Shown here: positions 34,995 to 45,792 of the stretch, in pieces
Layout of the letters: the number at the start of each line of letters is the position of its first letter
How positions within the stretch are numbered: position 1 is the first letter of the stretch
Assembly: GCA_039105265.1 (NCBI GenBank)
Contig: JAPFFF010000102.1
Coordinates: 1-64,000 of the forward strand
Direction: 5' to 3'
DNA from: Tritrichomonas musculus
Lineage: Eukaryota > Parabasalia > Tritrichomonadida > Tritrichomonadidae
DNA: 64,000 nucleotides
The notes under the pieces: model-generated
What the model was told of the DNA's origin: nothing
Seen by the model: only the letters and a program-made list of their open reading frames with translations
The model's database searches: none
Made by a program: the position numbers and the translations under genes

Positions 34995-35180
34995 TTAAAT
35001 ACATGTTTTTAATGAAATGTTGTGTCTAATGAGTTCGGTATAAATGCTATTATATTTGTATTTCAAGTCATTTGATTCATTATTTTTGTACACCAATATC
35101 CTATCAATCAAAAGATATTTGGAACGAGAAACACAACCATTACACGCACAATCATCATTGACAATCAATTCATAAAGGAC
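34995..35180 (-). pseudogene. C-terminal part of the 220-aa protein (element C)
   Basis: The minus strand reads YELIVNDDCACNGCVSRSKY, LLIDRILVYKNNESNDLKYKYN and IYTELIRHNISLKTCI to a stop at 34995, clearly related to the end of the protein at 12330 (LVIEDEEPGCCVASVAK, IDKILITKDG, YNHVYTEFVKYAISLKYCC). Only this part is present; the polymerase frame begins just beyond it on the other strand. Order 220-aa, membrane peptide, ATPase, 152-aa is the same as in family 1. Confidence 0.65.
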
Positions 35181-35188
35181 ATGAACAT

Positions 35189-38100
35189 ATGGATAGATTC
35201 AATAACCATGTCAAGAAATGTGAGAAGCTAGGAGGTAAATTCAAAAAGGATTTCATTCCTTCACGAGAAGCTTTACCATATTGTCCACACATCTTAAACA
35301 ATCCTGTTTATTTGTATTGTCTTTCATATGAACTTGAATGGAAGCCAACAATTCATTATATCACTTATGATTTTGAAACAATGGAGCAAAAGATTGAAAA
35401 GAAAGTCAGTGATAAATCTGTTATCAATTCTCGATTGATTCCTTTGAGTGTTGCATCATGTGTGAAGCTTGATAAAGGTTTGATAACAAAGAACTTTGAT
35501 ATAAGAACAAATGAATTCATTGCCAAATGGATTGACTGGTTATTTGTTGTTGGCTGTGATGTGTATGTTGATAAGTTGAATCATTTAAAATCATTCATTA
35601 AAGATAAATCGGAAGAAGAACTCAATAAAATAGATTCATCATTGAAAACGATAACAGTGTTCGGTTTTAATTCATCACGATTTGATTCAAACTTATTCAA
35701 AGAGCAATTGATTAAAAATCATTGGTCAATCGATAGCGGAATGATTGGAACAGCTACATCATTGAAACAATTCATATTGAAATCATCAAAGTATCCCATT
35801 CGATTACGATTCATTGACGCACAAGCATTTGTTGCTGGAGGAACACTCAAACAGTTTGGAATCGATTTTGGCGGTATATCTAACAGTTCGAAAGGTGTCT
35901 TTCCTTATGAAGCAATCAACAGTGATAATTATAATGAAGTGTTGTCAAAGAGTGAACCATTTGAATATGAAGACTTTTACAGTTATCTCAATCAAAAGAA
36001 TCCATTAACGAAAGCTGATTATGAAGAGTATTTGATTGATTCAAAGAGGTTTGCAACACGTTGGGATTACTTGTTGTCATACAATGACAATGATGTTGAA
36101 ATGATGATTAAACCGATTGACAACCTTATTCAAATGAATGCTGAATACAAAGTTGATTTGATTAGCAATCTTTCATTGTCAAAGAACGCATCATGTATCA
36201 AATATGCGCTTGCTTACAAAGATTTCAATCCGAAGAACGACTATGAAATCATAAACAATTCAAACACATTTAAACCAACAATGAAATGGTGGATTAATAA
36301 ATGCGATAACTATCGAAAGCAAGACATGAAACATAATTTTTGCTTGCAAAAAGGTGATTCATCGCTTCAGATGAATCAAAATCAGCGAGATATATCAAAA
36401 TGTGTTAGTGAAAAGGATTTTGATGCATTCATGAAATTGTATGAATCAAATGAAACAGGTAAATGTCATTTATGTGGTGAACACTTCACATATGAAAACA
36501 AACCAACACTAGACCGAATAGATAACAACAAAGGACATCAGATTGATAACTGTTTGTTGGCTTGTGCTGAATGTAATCGTTTAAGACAACGTGATGACGA
36601 CAAGATAACAAGAACCAAAATACAATTGAAGAAATTCTGCAAGCTCCATCACCTGCCAACACTCATAACTGATGAAAAAGAATACTACAATTTGAGAGAG
36701 AACATAACGGGAGGATTATCAAATGTACTTCATCGAGTGAACATTAGAGGTCAAACATTAATCAATAAACTCAAATATGATGCCGTTAATGACAGAATCA
36801 TTAGCTATGACACTTCAAACACAGTCTCTCACGTTGCTGGTATTGATTTCAATTCATTGTATCCTTCATCATTCAGTTCAGTAAAACATTCATTTAATCC
36901 TTATCACGGAGGAATCATGTACATGCCTGGTTCATTTATAAAACGATTTGATGTTTATGATGAAGATGGAAACAAGAATGAAAAGGTTCTCAATGCAGCA
37001 ATGAATATCATTCAATCAAAGAAGCGATTTGATGCAAACCCTGAGTTTATATTCAAAGCTGAAGTCAAATTGAGATGTCCAAAGAATAAAATCAACGATT
37101 TGATTAATTTCCCTCCTGTGTTTAGAAATATCAATATAATGAATGATGAACAAACAATCGGAAGCTATATGTACAAATACATGAAAGACAATAAACTGAA
37201 TTCAGCCGATAAAGAAACAAGAAAGCTGACAATGTTGCTTGATACATGCGGAACATTTATGACGTTCTCGAATTACCTTTTATGGTTTTTAATTGACCAC
37301 GGACTTATTGTTGATGACATTAAGAGCTTGAGTTTATATGAGGCACATGACGGTTTCAATCAATTTGTTTGTGAGTTTATGAAGAAGCGTCAAGATATAT
37401 TGTCGGGAAAGGCACACGGAAATGAAAAGTTTTACAAGATTAGCATGAACGGATCTTACGGATATGACGGTATGAATTCAGAGAACTTTAATAAAGTCAG
37501 AATTGTTGATAAAAATAAAGCCTTTCAATTGATTGCATCAGATACTTATCGCAATGGTTGTAAATTGTCAAATGATTGTTATTTGATACAATCACAACCT
37601 CATTCATTCAAATGTAATACATGTCTTCAGGAATCATTTTGGACATTGGATAATGCGAAATATTGGTATTTGACTTTCCTTTATGACTTTCTTTACAAAT
37701 GCATTGACATGAATAAGGTTCATTTCAACTCAGTCGATACTGATAGCCTTTACATGTCAATTGCTGGTGATATGAATAAACCGATTGACCAGTTGTTTGA
37801 TTACGTCATCAAAGACAAATCATTTTATGACAAACACATTTATAGCTTCATGCCAAACCCTGCAATCAATGATGTATATGATGAGAAAAAGATTCTCGGA
37901 TGCTGTGTAGAAAAGTTCGGAGCAAATCAAGTTGCTTTGTGCGCTAAGTGTTATACGATTTGGTCAGATGACAAAACAATTTCATTAAAGCTCAAAGGTG
38001 TTTCATTGAAGAAGAACAACATCAAATCAAGTGATTACAAAAATGTCATTGAAAAGCAATCAGTAATGAAAGGAAAGAATATAAACCTTCAATTAAATTC

Positions 38101-38239
38101 ACAACTGATGAGTAAGATAACTGTTATCAAAAATGCTTTAACAGCAGCACATTCAAAAATGTTGGTATTATCAAATCATTGTTGTTGTCCTTATGTCAAA
38201 GGTTTCACTGCAAAGGATTATTTCATTGAAAACCATTAA
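35189..38239 (+). CDS. Protein-primed family B DNA polymerase, partial (element C)
   Basis: Replicates the linear element by protein priming in Mavericks. The open frame covers a zinc-like H..HC remnant, the 3'-5' exonuclease (YDFETME near residue 62, FNSSRFDSN near 163, RWDYLLSYNDND near 293), an HNH-like module (CHLCGEHF to CAECNRLR, about residues 425-465), polymerase motif A (GIDFNSLYPSS, near 550), motif B (KISMNGSYGYDG, near 750), motif C (DTDS, near 850) and KCYTIW. It corresponds to the C-terminal two thirds of the protein at 46729; the N-terminal domain is not seen here, where the inverted packaging block adjoins. Confidence 0.88.
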   Translation: MDRFNNHVKKCEKLGGKFKKDFIPSREALPYCPHILNNPVYLYCLSYELEWKPTIHYITYDFETMEQKIEKKVSDKSVINSRLIPLSVASCVKLDKGLITKNFDIRTNEFIAKWIDWLFVVGCDVYVDKLNHLKSFIKDKSEEELNKIDSSLKTITVFGFNSSRFDSNLFKEQLIKNHWSIDSGMIGTATSLKQFILKSSKYPIRLRFIDAQAFVAGGTLKQFGIDFGGISNSSKGVFPYEAINSDNYNEVLSKSEPFEYEDFYSYLNQKNPLTKADYEEYLIDSKRFATRWDYLLSYNDNDVEMMIKPIDNLIQMNAEYKVDLISNLSLSKNASCIKYALAYKDFNPKNDYEIINNSNTFKPTMKWWINKCDNYRKQDMKHNFCLQKGDSSLQMNQNQRDISKCVSEKDFDAFMKLYESNETGKCHLCGEHFTYENKPTLDRIDNNKGHQIDNCLLACAECNRLRQRDDDKITRTKIQLKKFCKLHHLPTLITDEKEYYNLRENITGGLSNVLHRVNIRGQTLINKLKYDAVNDRIISYDTSNTVSHVAGIDFNSLYPSSFSSVKHSFNPYHGGIMYMPGSFIKRFDVYDEDGNKNEKVLNAAMNIIQSKKRFDANPEFIFKAEVKLRCPKNKINDLINFPPVFRNINIMNDEQTIGSYMYKYMKDNKLNSADKETRKLTMLLDTCGTFMTFSNYLLWFLIDHGLIVDDIKSLSLYEAHDGFNQFVCEFMKKRQDILSGKAHGNEKFYKISMNGSYGYDGMNSENFNKVRIVDKNKAFQLIASDTYRNGCKLSNDCYLIQSQPHSFKCNTCLQESFWTLDNAKYWYLTFLYDFLYKCIDMNKVHFNSVDTDSLYMSIAGDMNKPIDQLFDYVIKDKSFYDKHIYSFMPNPAINDVYDEKKILGCCVEKFGANQVALCAKCYTIWSDDKTISLKLKGVSLKKNNIKSSDYKNVIEKQSVMKGKNINLQLNSQLMSKITVIKNALTAAHSKMLVLSNHCCCPYVKGFTAKDYFIENH

Positions 38240-38440
38240 ATGCGGGTGGTAGAATTCTACCAGTCGAAAAATCATCAATGAAATGCGAGAAGCAGATAAA
38301 TGCCTCTTGAAAATGCTACCCTCGGAATTCCGAGCCTAGAAAAATTATTAATGGAAATGCATCGGGTAGAATTCCGACCGATGAAATGCAGGCATGCAAT
38401 ATTGCACTCCTGGAAAATCATTAATGAAAATCATTTATTT
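38240..38440. repeat. Palindrome-bearing tandem array downstream of the polymerase
   Basis: About four degenerate units in 200 bp, each a short palindrome (TAGAATTCTA, CTCGGAATTCCGAG, GTAGAATTCCGAC, GCATGC) followed by a version of GAAAAATCATCAATGAAATGC. Palindrome cores vary while the AT-rich spacer is conserved. It lies between polymerase and KilA-N genes transcribed in the same direction. Confidence 0.65.
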
Positions 38441-38487
38441 TTGATTTGATTTATTTTTAAATCAATTTTTTATCATCAATTCAAACA

Positions 38488-39249
38488 ATGAGCAGCAACA
38501 CAACAAACACAGCCACAAACACAAACGCCACAACTCAACCAATCAATAATGATTATGAATACATACAATACAATAAACATTTGAGAATCGTTCATTCAAT
38601 CAAAGATGACATGTATCAAATGCAATCAATTATAACAGCTTGTCATTCAAATAAATTATGTAATGATTGGTTCAGAAATAAACAAACAAATGAAATCATT
38701 GATGAACTGAAAAATGAAACGAGTACGGGAATTCCCGTAGTCGAAAAACGAGATGATTTACCCAATGGATTAAGAGGTTTTTATGTTCATCGATTGCTCG
38801 TTAATTCAGTTGCTATGTGGGCTTCACCTCGTTATTCAATATATATCATGAAGCTTCTTGATTCACATTTTGAACATGAACGACAACAATTGGTTGAAGA
38901 AATACAACAAAAGAAACCACGGCTCGTACCATCTAACAAAGAACACAATTACAAGTATTTGATTTGGAAAGAAACCAATGATGCTGAAAACACAATTCTT
39001 CATCTTGTGAGAAGAAACAAACGAACATTCAGAGCTGTATCAACTCATAATAATGAGAATGAAAGATTTATATTCAAAGATAATTTGCCGATAGCGATGA
39101 GTCCGAACGAAGACATTAAAGAACTTGTCAAGAACAACTTCCCTCGTAATGATTACACCATCAATGGTTGCAACATTATAATAAAGAATGAACGACTGGA
39201 ACAATTACACACACTCATTGATGAATACTTCAATCAATTTCAATCATAA
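38488..39249 (+). CDS. KilA-N domain protein (element C)
   Basis: A 253-residue homologue of the protein at 8149. A Thr/Asn-rich leader is followed by YEYIQYNKHLRIVHSIKDDMYQMQ, then GFYVHRLLVNSVAMWASPRYSIYIMKLLD (KilA-N core), KPRLVPSNKEHNYKYLIWKE and HNNENERFIFKDNLP. At the corresponding place between the two halves it carries a different palindrome, CGGGAATTCCCG (within 38720-38745). In this family the gene follows the polymerase on the same strand rather than lying next to the capsid gene. Confidence 0.88.
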   Translation: MSSNTTNTATNTNATTQPINNDYEYIQYNKHLRIVHSIKDDMYQMQSIITACHSNKLCNDWFRNKQTNEIIDELKNETSTGIPVVEKRDDLPNGLRGFYVHRLLVNSVAMWASPRYSIYIMKLLDSHFEHERQQLVEEIQQKKPRLVPSNKEHNYKYLIWKETNDAENTILHLVRRNKRTFRAVSTHNNENERFIFKDNLPIAMSPNEDIKELVKNNFPRNDYTINGCNIIIKNERLEQLHTLIDEYFNQFQS

Positions 39250-39888
39250 ATGAATAAAAACAAATGACACATTTATATGTTTTTATTTTTGTACTCCACT
39301 GATTGAACAAAAAAAATATAGAACTTCGGGGCAAAAACCCACAAAGAACCGTCATTCAGTGTTATTATTAAATTAATATGTATAAAGATTATTAATGTAA
39401 AGAGTACGGTGTATTTTGACGGTTCTTTGTGGGAACACGTAAAGTGTTTTTAGTTTTTTGACGGTTCTTTGTGGGAAACCATTTATAATAGTTTTTTCAT
39501 GAATTGTTTTAATGTATACGGGTTGTACATCCTGCCTCTCTTATATTATTATCTTTCGAATCCAGCGGTTGCTTTCTACATTTTCTAGGATAATATATAA
39601 AATAATACAGAAAAGTGTCATGTATGTGAATCGAACCTACCACCCTCACAAGGTCTCTGTAGACGCAATACCCATCATGCCATATCATTGCCGTATAATA
39701 ATAGTTTTCATTTACAGATTTATATTTAAATGGTTATATACTATATTGGTTTACTCTTTTATAGCAATATTAGCGAAAAATTTTTCGAGAACTTTTTGAA
39801 TGAAAAATTCTTCTTTGACCGAATATGTATTGAAATCATGAATTAATAAATAAATGAACAAAAATAAAATGAAAATCAATCAATTGAT
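39250..39888. other. 640-bp intergenic region with 17-bp repeats and a tRNA-like sequence
   Basis: No protein gene is convincing here. The 17-mer TGACGGTTCTTTGTGGG occurs three times: inverted at 39338-39354 and direct at 39417-39433 and 39459-39475. A tRNA-like sequence on the minus strand follows at about 39616-39690. The rest is A/T-rich. Confidence 0.65.
39616..39690 (-). tRNA. tRNA-like sequence, degenerate
   Basis: On the minus strand, a near-consensus Pol III A box (TGGCATGATGG, 39672-39682) is followed about 35 bases later by a perfect B box (GTTCGATTC, 39628-39636) and then by TTTT at about 39612-39615. The cloverleaf does not fold well: the T stem and acceptor stem have mismatches and the anticodon is unclear. 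It is either a tRNA-derived remnant or a Pol III promoter borrowed from one. Confidence 0.3.
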
Positions 39889-42624
39889 TTACTCTTTGAA
39901 TACAGCTAATGTTCTTTCATCAATGATACTTGTAATGATTCCAACAGTCATGCGTTTTATTTTTGATGTTATTGCTGTCTCTCCTGAAAGAACTTTCAGC
40001 TTATTGTCTTCATTATCGATAAACACCTCATCCCCGATTGAATAACATGATGAATCATTAACTTTGCAAATGTAATCGCCATGACTTGCGAATGTGATAC
40101 ATTTATTTTTGTCATCGATTCTCACACATATACCGACATATTCTTTCCATGTTCCTGATGTCTTGACACTACAAATACAATCAGTTGTATCATCAGCTGT
40201 TGATGGTTTCCATTCATCACCAACATGTTTGTAAACCTTACCTGTCATATACACAGGAGAACCTATAACGAAATCACTAACAGAGTTCATTGATGATTCA
40301 ATCGGAGAGTAATGAGTGATTGTATTTGAACCGTTTGATGTAATTGTACCTTTTACAACTAAATCTTTTTCAATAATTGTTTTATAAATTAAAGTAATAT
40401 TTCTATCAACATTATTAAGATCATTATTTAAATGTTTACAAGTTATATAATTATAACCACCTATTGCTAATGTAACAAATTTATCACTATTATCAGTTCT
40501 ACTATATCGTAATAATCCATAATTATCACTATTTAATACACCAAACTTAATAACACATTTATTATCATATGATGAGAACACAGATAAAGTATTACTTGAA
40601 GTTGTACAATTAGCTGTCAACGCTCCATTAATAGTTGAATCACCTTCTTTGGGAACATATTTTTCATCAACATATGGCTTCAATGCAAAGTTATCATTCA
40701 CATATTTCACCGAAGTAATCATATCATCATTCACAGGTCGGATGCTGATTAATGTGATAGTTGCATCATAAATATTGGTTAGTGTATCATCCTCAGCTCT
40801 CAATGAAACAATACGTGTAGCTACACGAATATCTATCAATTCACTTGACTCTCCGCTGGTTGATTTGTATATGAGATTTGCACCCTTTCGTCCAGAATAT
40901 TCGTATTCAGCTTCTTCATATGTCGCATCATCAGCATTTCGTTTGAACTTTACAATAATATTTTTGGTTGTTAATACCCTTCGTATATATTCATCTGGGA
41001 TTACACAACCACTATCATTCTGTGTACATTGAATTGTGATTTGTTCTGGACTTCCATCAACAACATTCGAGTCTTTGATAAATGGCGATTCGATTTGTGC
41101 TCTAATGAAATTATATGCTATTGGATTATTATTTCTATGTGCTGCAATATATGATACATATACAATTTGTCCATCATCATAACGCCATATTATTCTATCA
41201 ATGCGTTTACCATTGCTATCATACCTGTCCATGCTGTCATAAGTGCTAGTAGAACCATTTGGTTTAAATATTACATCAATATGCACTATATCATCATCTT
41301 GATTATCACCCCAATTAACATCAAATACCAAATGAACTCTGGCATTTGGTAGCTGAGGGGTAATATATGCACCGTCATATAAGTTTGCTGGATATTCAAT
41401 ATTCAATTCAGTTCCGTATAATGCAGTATTCAATGCAGATTCATTAACCAAATCAGTTGGAATTGTTGGTATATCTGTTTTCAATGCATACTTATCTAAT
41501 TCATAAGCTAATTCATCTTCATCAACAAACTTCTCATCAGCTTGTGCACTAGTATAATACGGTGTCAAGTCAACTGGTTCTGGTATATCCGTCTTCAATG
41601 CATAAGTATTCGACACATATCTAGCTGAATAAGCGTTTCTGTCTGTTGGTTCGATAGTTTTGGTAATTGAACACGATAAAACTTCCGGTGTATCGCCAGT
41701 TCCTGGATTGATTAATTCATGGCTGTCATACAAAAACCAAATACTTGAATCACTTCCTTCGATACGCATTATCTGAGAGGGTTGTTCATCATCATCGTTA
41801 TTGTACGAATAATCTACATGAACATAATGACCCGTATAAAAACTGTTTGATGAAACAATATCCAACCCGTATTGCTCAATCAGTTCATGATATTTGTCGT
41901 AATCCAAATCAGGAATTGTATTATTGACGATTTTGAATTGAATAGTTGTTTGCCCCTCAATAATCTCTGGGAGGTCTTCTTTTGGAACATATCGTCTGGC
42001 ACAAGAATCCAAAGCCGCCTGAAGAGCTTCATTAGCTACCATACTTGTTAAACACGTTGATGCTTTAGCTGATAATGGTTTAATATCATCAGCCATCAAT
42101 TTCTGGAAAACTTCTTCTGGCAATTGTTCCTTTGGATTCAATTGCAACTCGCTATTATTGAGTACTTCTGGAATCTCACTTTTCAATGCATATTTACCTT
42201 CAGCGACTGTTTTCGTTTCATACTTATTTAATTCATAAGCCAATTCATCCTCATCAACAAACTTCTCATCAGCTTGTGCACTAGTATAATATGGTGTCAA
42301 ATCAATTGGTTCAGGTATATCACTCTTCAATGCATATCCTTTTAATGATTCATTTATTTTTGTCGTCAACGATTCTTCATTAATCAAGTCATCAGGTATA
42401 TCAGTTGATAAAGCGTAATTGTTGATAACATAATCACGCAATCCGTTAACAGCTTCATTCAATTGTTCCTCTGTGATTCCATGACCGTTTGAACCTCCTA
42501 CGTTTCCGTTTGATGTATCACCTTTGATAACATAATTGTCTACATATCTTTTAATGTATTCGTTAATCAATCCGTCAATGGTATTTGTTTTTGTTATGTG
42601 TCCGCTCTGCTCAATCGTAAACAT
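39889..42624 (-). CDS. Fibre-like structural protein (element C)
   Basis: A complete 911-residue modular protein. N-terminal MFTIEQSGHITKTNTIDGLINEYIKRY is followed by repeats of the types DIPDDLINEESLTTKINESL and YYTSAQADEKFVDEDELAYELNKY (three copies), a globular module IIEGQTTIQFKIVNN shared closely with the family-1 fibre, two further unique modules, and a conserved C-terminal block (NGSNTITHYSPIESSMNS, GDYICKVNDSSCYSIGDEVF, KIKRMTVGIITSIID) nearly identical to the C terminus at 51882. The arrangement is typical of attachment fibres with exchangeable heads, and suggests recombination between families. Confidence 0.72.
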   Translation of the reverse strand: MFTIEQSGHITKTNTIDGLINEYIKRYVDNYVIKGDTSNGNVGGSNGHGITEEQLNEAVNGLRDYVINNYALSTDIPDDLINEESLTTKINESLKGYALKSDIPEPIDLTPYYTSAQADEKFVDEDELAYELNKYETKTVAEGKYALKSEIPEVLNNSELQLNPKEQLPEEVFQKLMADDIKPLSAKASTCLTSMVANEALQAALDSCARRYVPKEDLPEIIEGQTTIQFKIVNNTIPDLDYDKYHELIEQYGLDIVSSNSFYTGHYVHVDYSYNNDDDEQPSQIMRIEGSDSSIWFLYDSHELINPGTGDTPEVLSCSITKTIEPTDRNAYSARYVSNTYALKTDIPEPVDLTPYYTSAQADEKFVDEDELAYELDKYALKTDIPTIPTDLVNESALNTALYGTELNIEYPANLYDGAYITPQLPNARVHLVFDVNWGDNQDDDIVHIDVIFKPNGSTSTYDSMDRYDSNGKRIDRIIWRYDDGQIVYVSYIAAHRNNNPIAYNFIRAQIESPFIKDSNVVDGSPEQITIQCTQNDSGCVIPDEYIRRVLTTKNIIVKFKRNADDATYEEAEYEYSGRKGANLIYKSTSGESSELIDIRVATRIVSLRAEDDTLTNIYDATITLISIRPVNDDMITSVKYVNDNFALKPYVDEKYVPKEGDSTINGALTANCTTSSNTLSVFSSYDNKCVIKFGVLNSDNYGLLRYSRTDNSDKFVTLAIGGYNYITCKHLNNDLNNVDRNITLIYKTIIEKDLVVKGTITSNGSNTITHYSPIESSMNSVSDFVIGSPVYMTGKVYKHVGDEWKPSTADDTTDCICSVKTSGTWKEYVGICVRIDDKNKCITFASHGDYICKVNDSSCYSIGDEVFIDNEDNKLKVLSGETAITSKIKRMTVGIITSIIDERTLAVFKE

Positions 42625-42646
42625 TCAATTTATTAGAAACTAAACA

Positions 42647-45202
42647 ATGTCAAAACAAGACAAAAATAATTCATCTGATAGCTTTGAATTAGATTTGAGT
42701 AATATTGATGATGAAACTATATTTGATAGTGAGGTATCTAAACCTGATGATGATGAAGAACTAGAGGACCCGATAGATTATTTTAAGAACACGTTTCTCA
42801 GTACATACAAACTAGAACACCCCAATGATTTGATTAATTTGTTATATCAAATACAAAACAATGAGTATACAGGAAGAAGTGTCGGAAAGATTCGTGAAAT
42901 GAAAGTCAAGTTTCGTCGATTTGTTTCATTGATGAACAAAATCAATGCTGGTATTAAAAGTAAAGGCAATCAATTCCTTAGTTTAAGAGAGTACACAACA
43001 GATAAAAAAAGTCTTGATACAATTATCAATTACTTCAATATTGTTGTCAACGATGATTTAAATTATAGCTCTGATGGTTTTCGTTCATCACCCATCAAAC
43101 CACCGAGAAAGAGTCAAACACCACAAGCCACCAAAGGAAGAAGAAAGAGAACAAGCATTCATGAACCAACACCTGACAGCAGTAAACGAAGAACACCAAG
43201 AAGAAAACGCATAACTCCGAGTGATTCTGATGAATTACTGAATACAAGTTTTTTGGAGCAAGATGATTCACTACCATCAATATCATTCAACTTCCCAGAA
43301 CTAGAAGAAGAAGAAGATAACCTATCAGCCTTGTTGCTGTCTCCTTATGATTTGGTAGATGATGACATTGAATTGCTCAAGCAATTATGCTATAATCAAC
43401 CATGGCTCAATGTACTACCAAGATGTTATGAAGCAGCAAAGAAACCACAAAACAAACTTGATGAACAAGCAAAGGAAAACGTTGATGCATTACATCAAAC
43501 ACTAGAAATTATCAGAGACAAGATGAAGAGAAACATTGATATAACCAATGAACAAAAATCAATTACAGGCTTATCATCATTCTTCAGAGTGTTTGACACA
43601 ATCATTAATAAAAAACCTATCAAAGGCTCTGATGTCATACAACCAATCAAACCACCATCAATGAAACCAATCCCATTTGTGAAACCAAATGATGTTGTTA
43701 ATAATTTTTCAGCATCTAAAAGAGTCATGACAGACGCAGACGATTTTTCGTAGTCATTTGTTTTCGATAGAGAAGATGGTGATGACCTCAATCAAACATT
43801 CACTGATTACGCTCAACAAGCAAATAAACCAAAGAAGCATGGCAAGTTCATTGATGGTGATAAAGTTGAATTTAATCAAAAAATATTTAAACCTGGAAAT
43901 CCATTTGCACAAAAAATATCTGATGATGAAATTGATGCTTTAATTAAAAAAGCTAAAGCAGCAACAGTAAGAGGCAAACGCGAGGACAGAGATGCACCAA
44001 CCGTTCTTGAAAACATTGATAGAGATTTCACAAACCTTAACATTCAATCACCCGCCAAGAGTTCAACATACTATAAACAAAACTTCCTTGATTTAATCAT
44101 CAATGGTAATTACAGAATCAAATACATTCCTGCCGCCTCAACCAGAGACCAAGCAACAATATACTGTCATACACATCTTGACCAAGACGGAAAGCCAAAA
44201 TATCGCTTACTTCCTACAAACGCTATGGACCCAAATGGTGAAGCAATAACAGACCTGAACGGAGATAAGATTGATGATATTGTATTAGTTGATAAGAAAG
44301 GAGTGCCACAAATCATAAACGGTTATAAACTTGTATTTGCTTCTCCTTATAAGAAAGTATGGAAGACTGTTGTCAAATCAGCAGAAGAAAGGAAAGCTAA
44401 ACCGTTCAATGTTTGGCTCAATGAACAATTCAATAAATCAAAGGATTCCGTAGATTGGGAGAAAGGTGAATATATTATTAATCCAAATGAAACCATCCAG
44501 AAATATACAGAATTCTATCACAATGAACTCGGTTTGGGTAAGCCAAAAGTCAGCAAACGATTAAGTCCTTCATCATATTGGTCAAGCTATTTCGCAAAGG
44601 TTTGGAAAGTCTTCTGGCAATTATTCCCACAATTCAAACCATTAACAAGAATCATTTCATACCTTTCAGTATCAAATGTACTGTTTTGTATATACTTTGA
44701 TAACAATGTCAAGAAAGAGATTGAAAAAGGCGGACAGCCAATGAACTATATTCAATGGTTAGCATGGAAGAAAATCAACAAATCAAAGTACAATCAAATG
44801 ATTGGTAAGCGAATGACAACATTCATCAATAATTTGTCAAAGGTCATCAACTTTGAAAGCGGTGAATTCAATCCTAATAGAAGTGCTTGGGAAGGAATGC
44901 CAATTGCTTTCATTCAATCAATGGAATCATTGATACTATCATACTTAGTAAATGTCAGTATGAATGACAAGCAGAGAGCTCAAAAACTGGCTGAAAAGAC
45001 TCAATTAGCTGCTGAAATACCAACAGAAGAGATAAGAGAAAATAAAGAAGAATATAATCGAATAATCAATAACTTGATTGATAAAATCTATGGTCAGCAA
45101 TGTGGATATCTCGAATATAAGGAAAAACTAAATGCACAGAAGAAAGACCAATTAAGTAATGTAAACAGATACGATATTGATATATTTCAAGAAGAAGCAT
45201 GA
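42647..45202 (+). pseudogene. 835-aa-type Maverick protein, broken copy (element C)
   Basis: Closely related to the gene at 15464: the acidic start, the basic KGRRKRTSIHEP region and the C-terminal DLNGDKIDDIVLVDKKG and IINGYKLVFASPYKKVWK blocks are all recognisable. Open stretches cover 42647-43753 and 44225-45202. Broken, about two breaks. It diverges from the fibre gene as in other elements. Confidence 0.75.
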
Positions 45203-45255
45203 ATCAGAGAATAAAAATAAATGAAATGATATTCATTGAATCATGTTGATTGCTT

Positions 45256-45785
45256 TTATTTTTGTTCACTCATTTTGCGTTTTGGTCTTCGATGTTTGGA
45301 TGTGTTGAGTCTACGTGTTGGACTCAAATCAGCATCAAACGGAGCGATTTCAGTTTTATCAAGTGATTCATCGGTGTTTCTCAATTGATTCCAATACCTC
45401 GAATCATTCCAAATCATCGACGGCGAAGGAGGGTTTGGTTGTTGAATGAATGATGATTTGATTCTGTTGGTTCGTTGTTTAGCTTTTATTGATTCAACTT
45501 GTCTTTGTTTTTCTTTGGCATACACTTCAAATATTGGGTCATCTTGTAATTGCTCAAATAACTTCTCTCTTATTCGAACTCTTCTTTCGAGTGCAGGATG
45601 TTGTTTAAATGTTGGTGGCGGGCTTCTTATGTTTCTGAATTTGCGAGGAATATAATAATCACATGTCGGGGTGGTCCTTCAGTGATGTTAACGAATTTTG
45701 GTGTGTTTGGATAGTATTCAGGTGGTTTATATGATGAAGGACCAAAAAAAGCATCAAACACTGGAGGCGAATGATTGTTATTCAT
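45256..45785 (-). pseudogene. Variable-slot protein, broken copy (element C)
   Basis: Occupies the position of the 334-aa protein of element B and the 331-aa protein of element A but has a different sequence. It is Pro/Asn-rich at the start (NNNHSPPVFDAFFGPSSYKPP), charged and helical in the middle (YAKEKQRQVESIKAKQRTNRI), and basic at the end (NTSKHRRPKRKMSEQK). Broken, about one break. Function unknown. Confidence 0.5.
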
Positions 45786-45792
45786 TTTGAAT

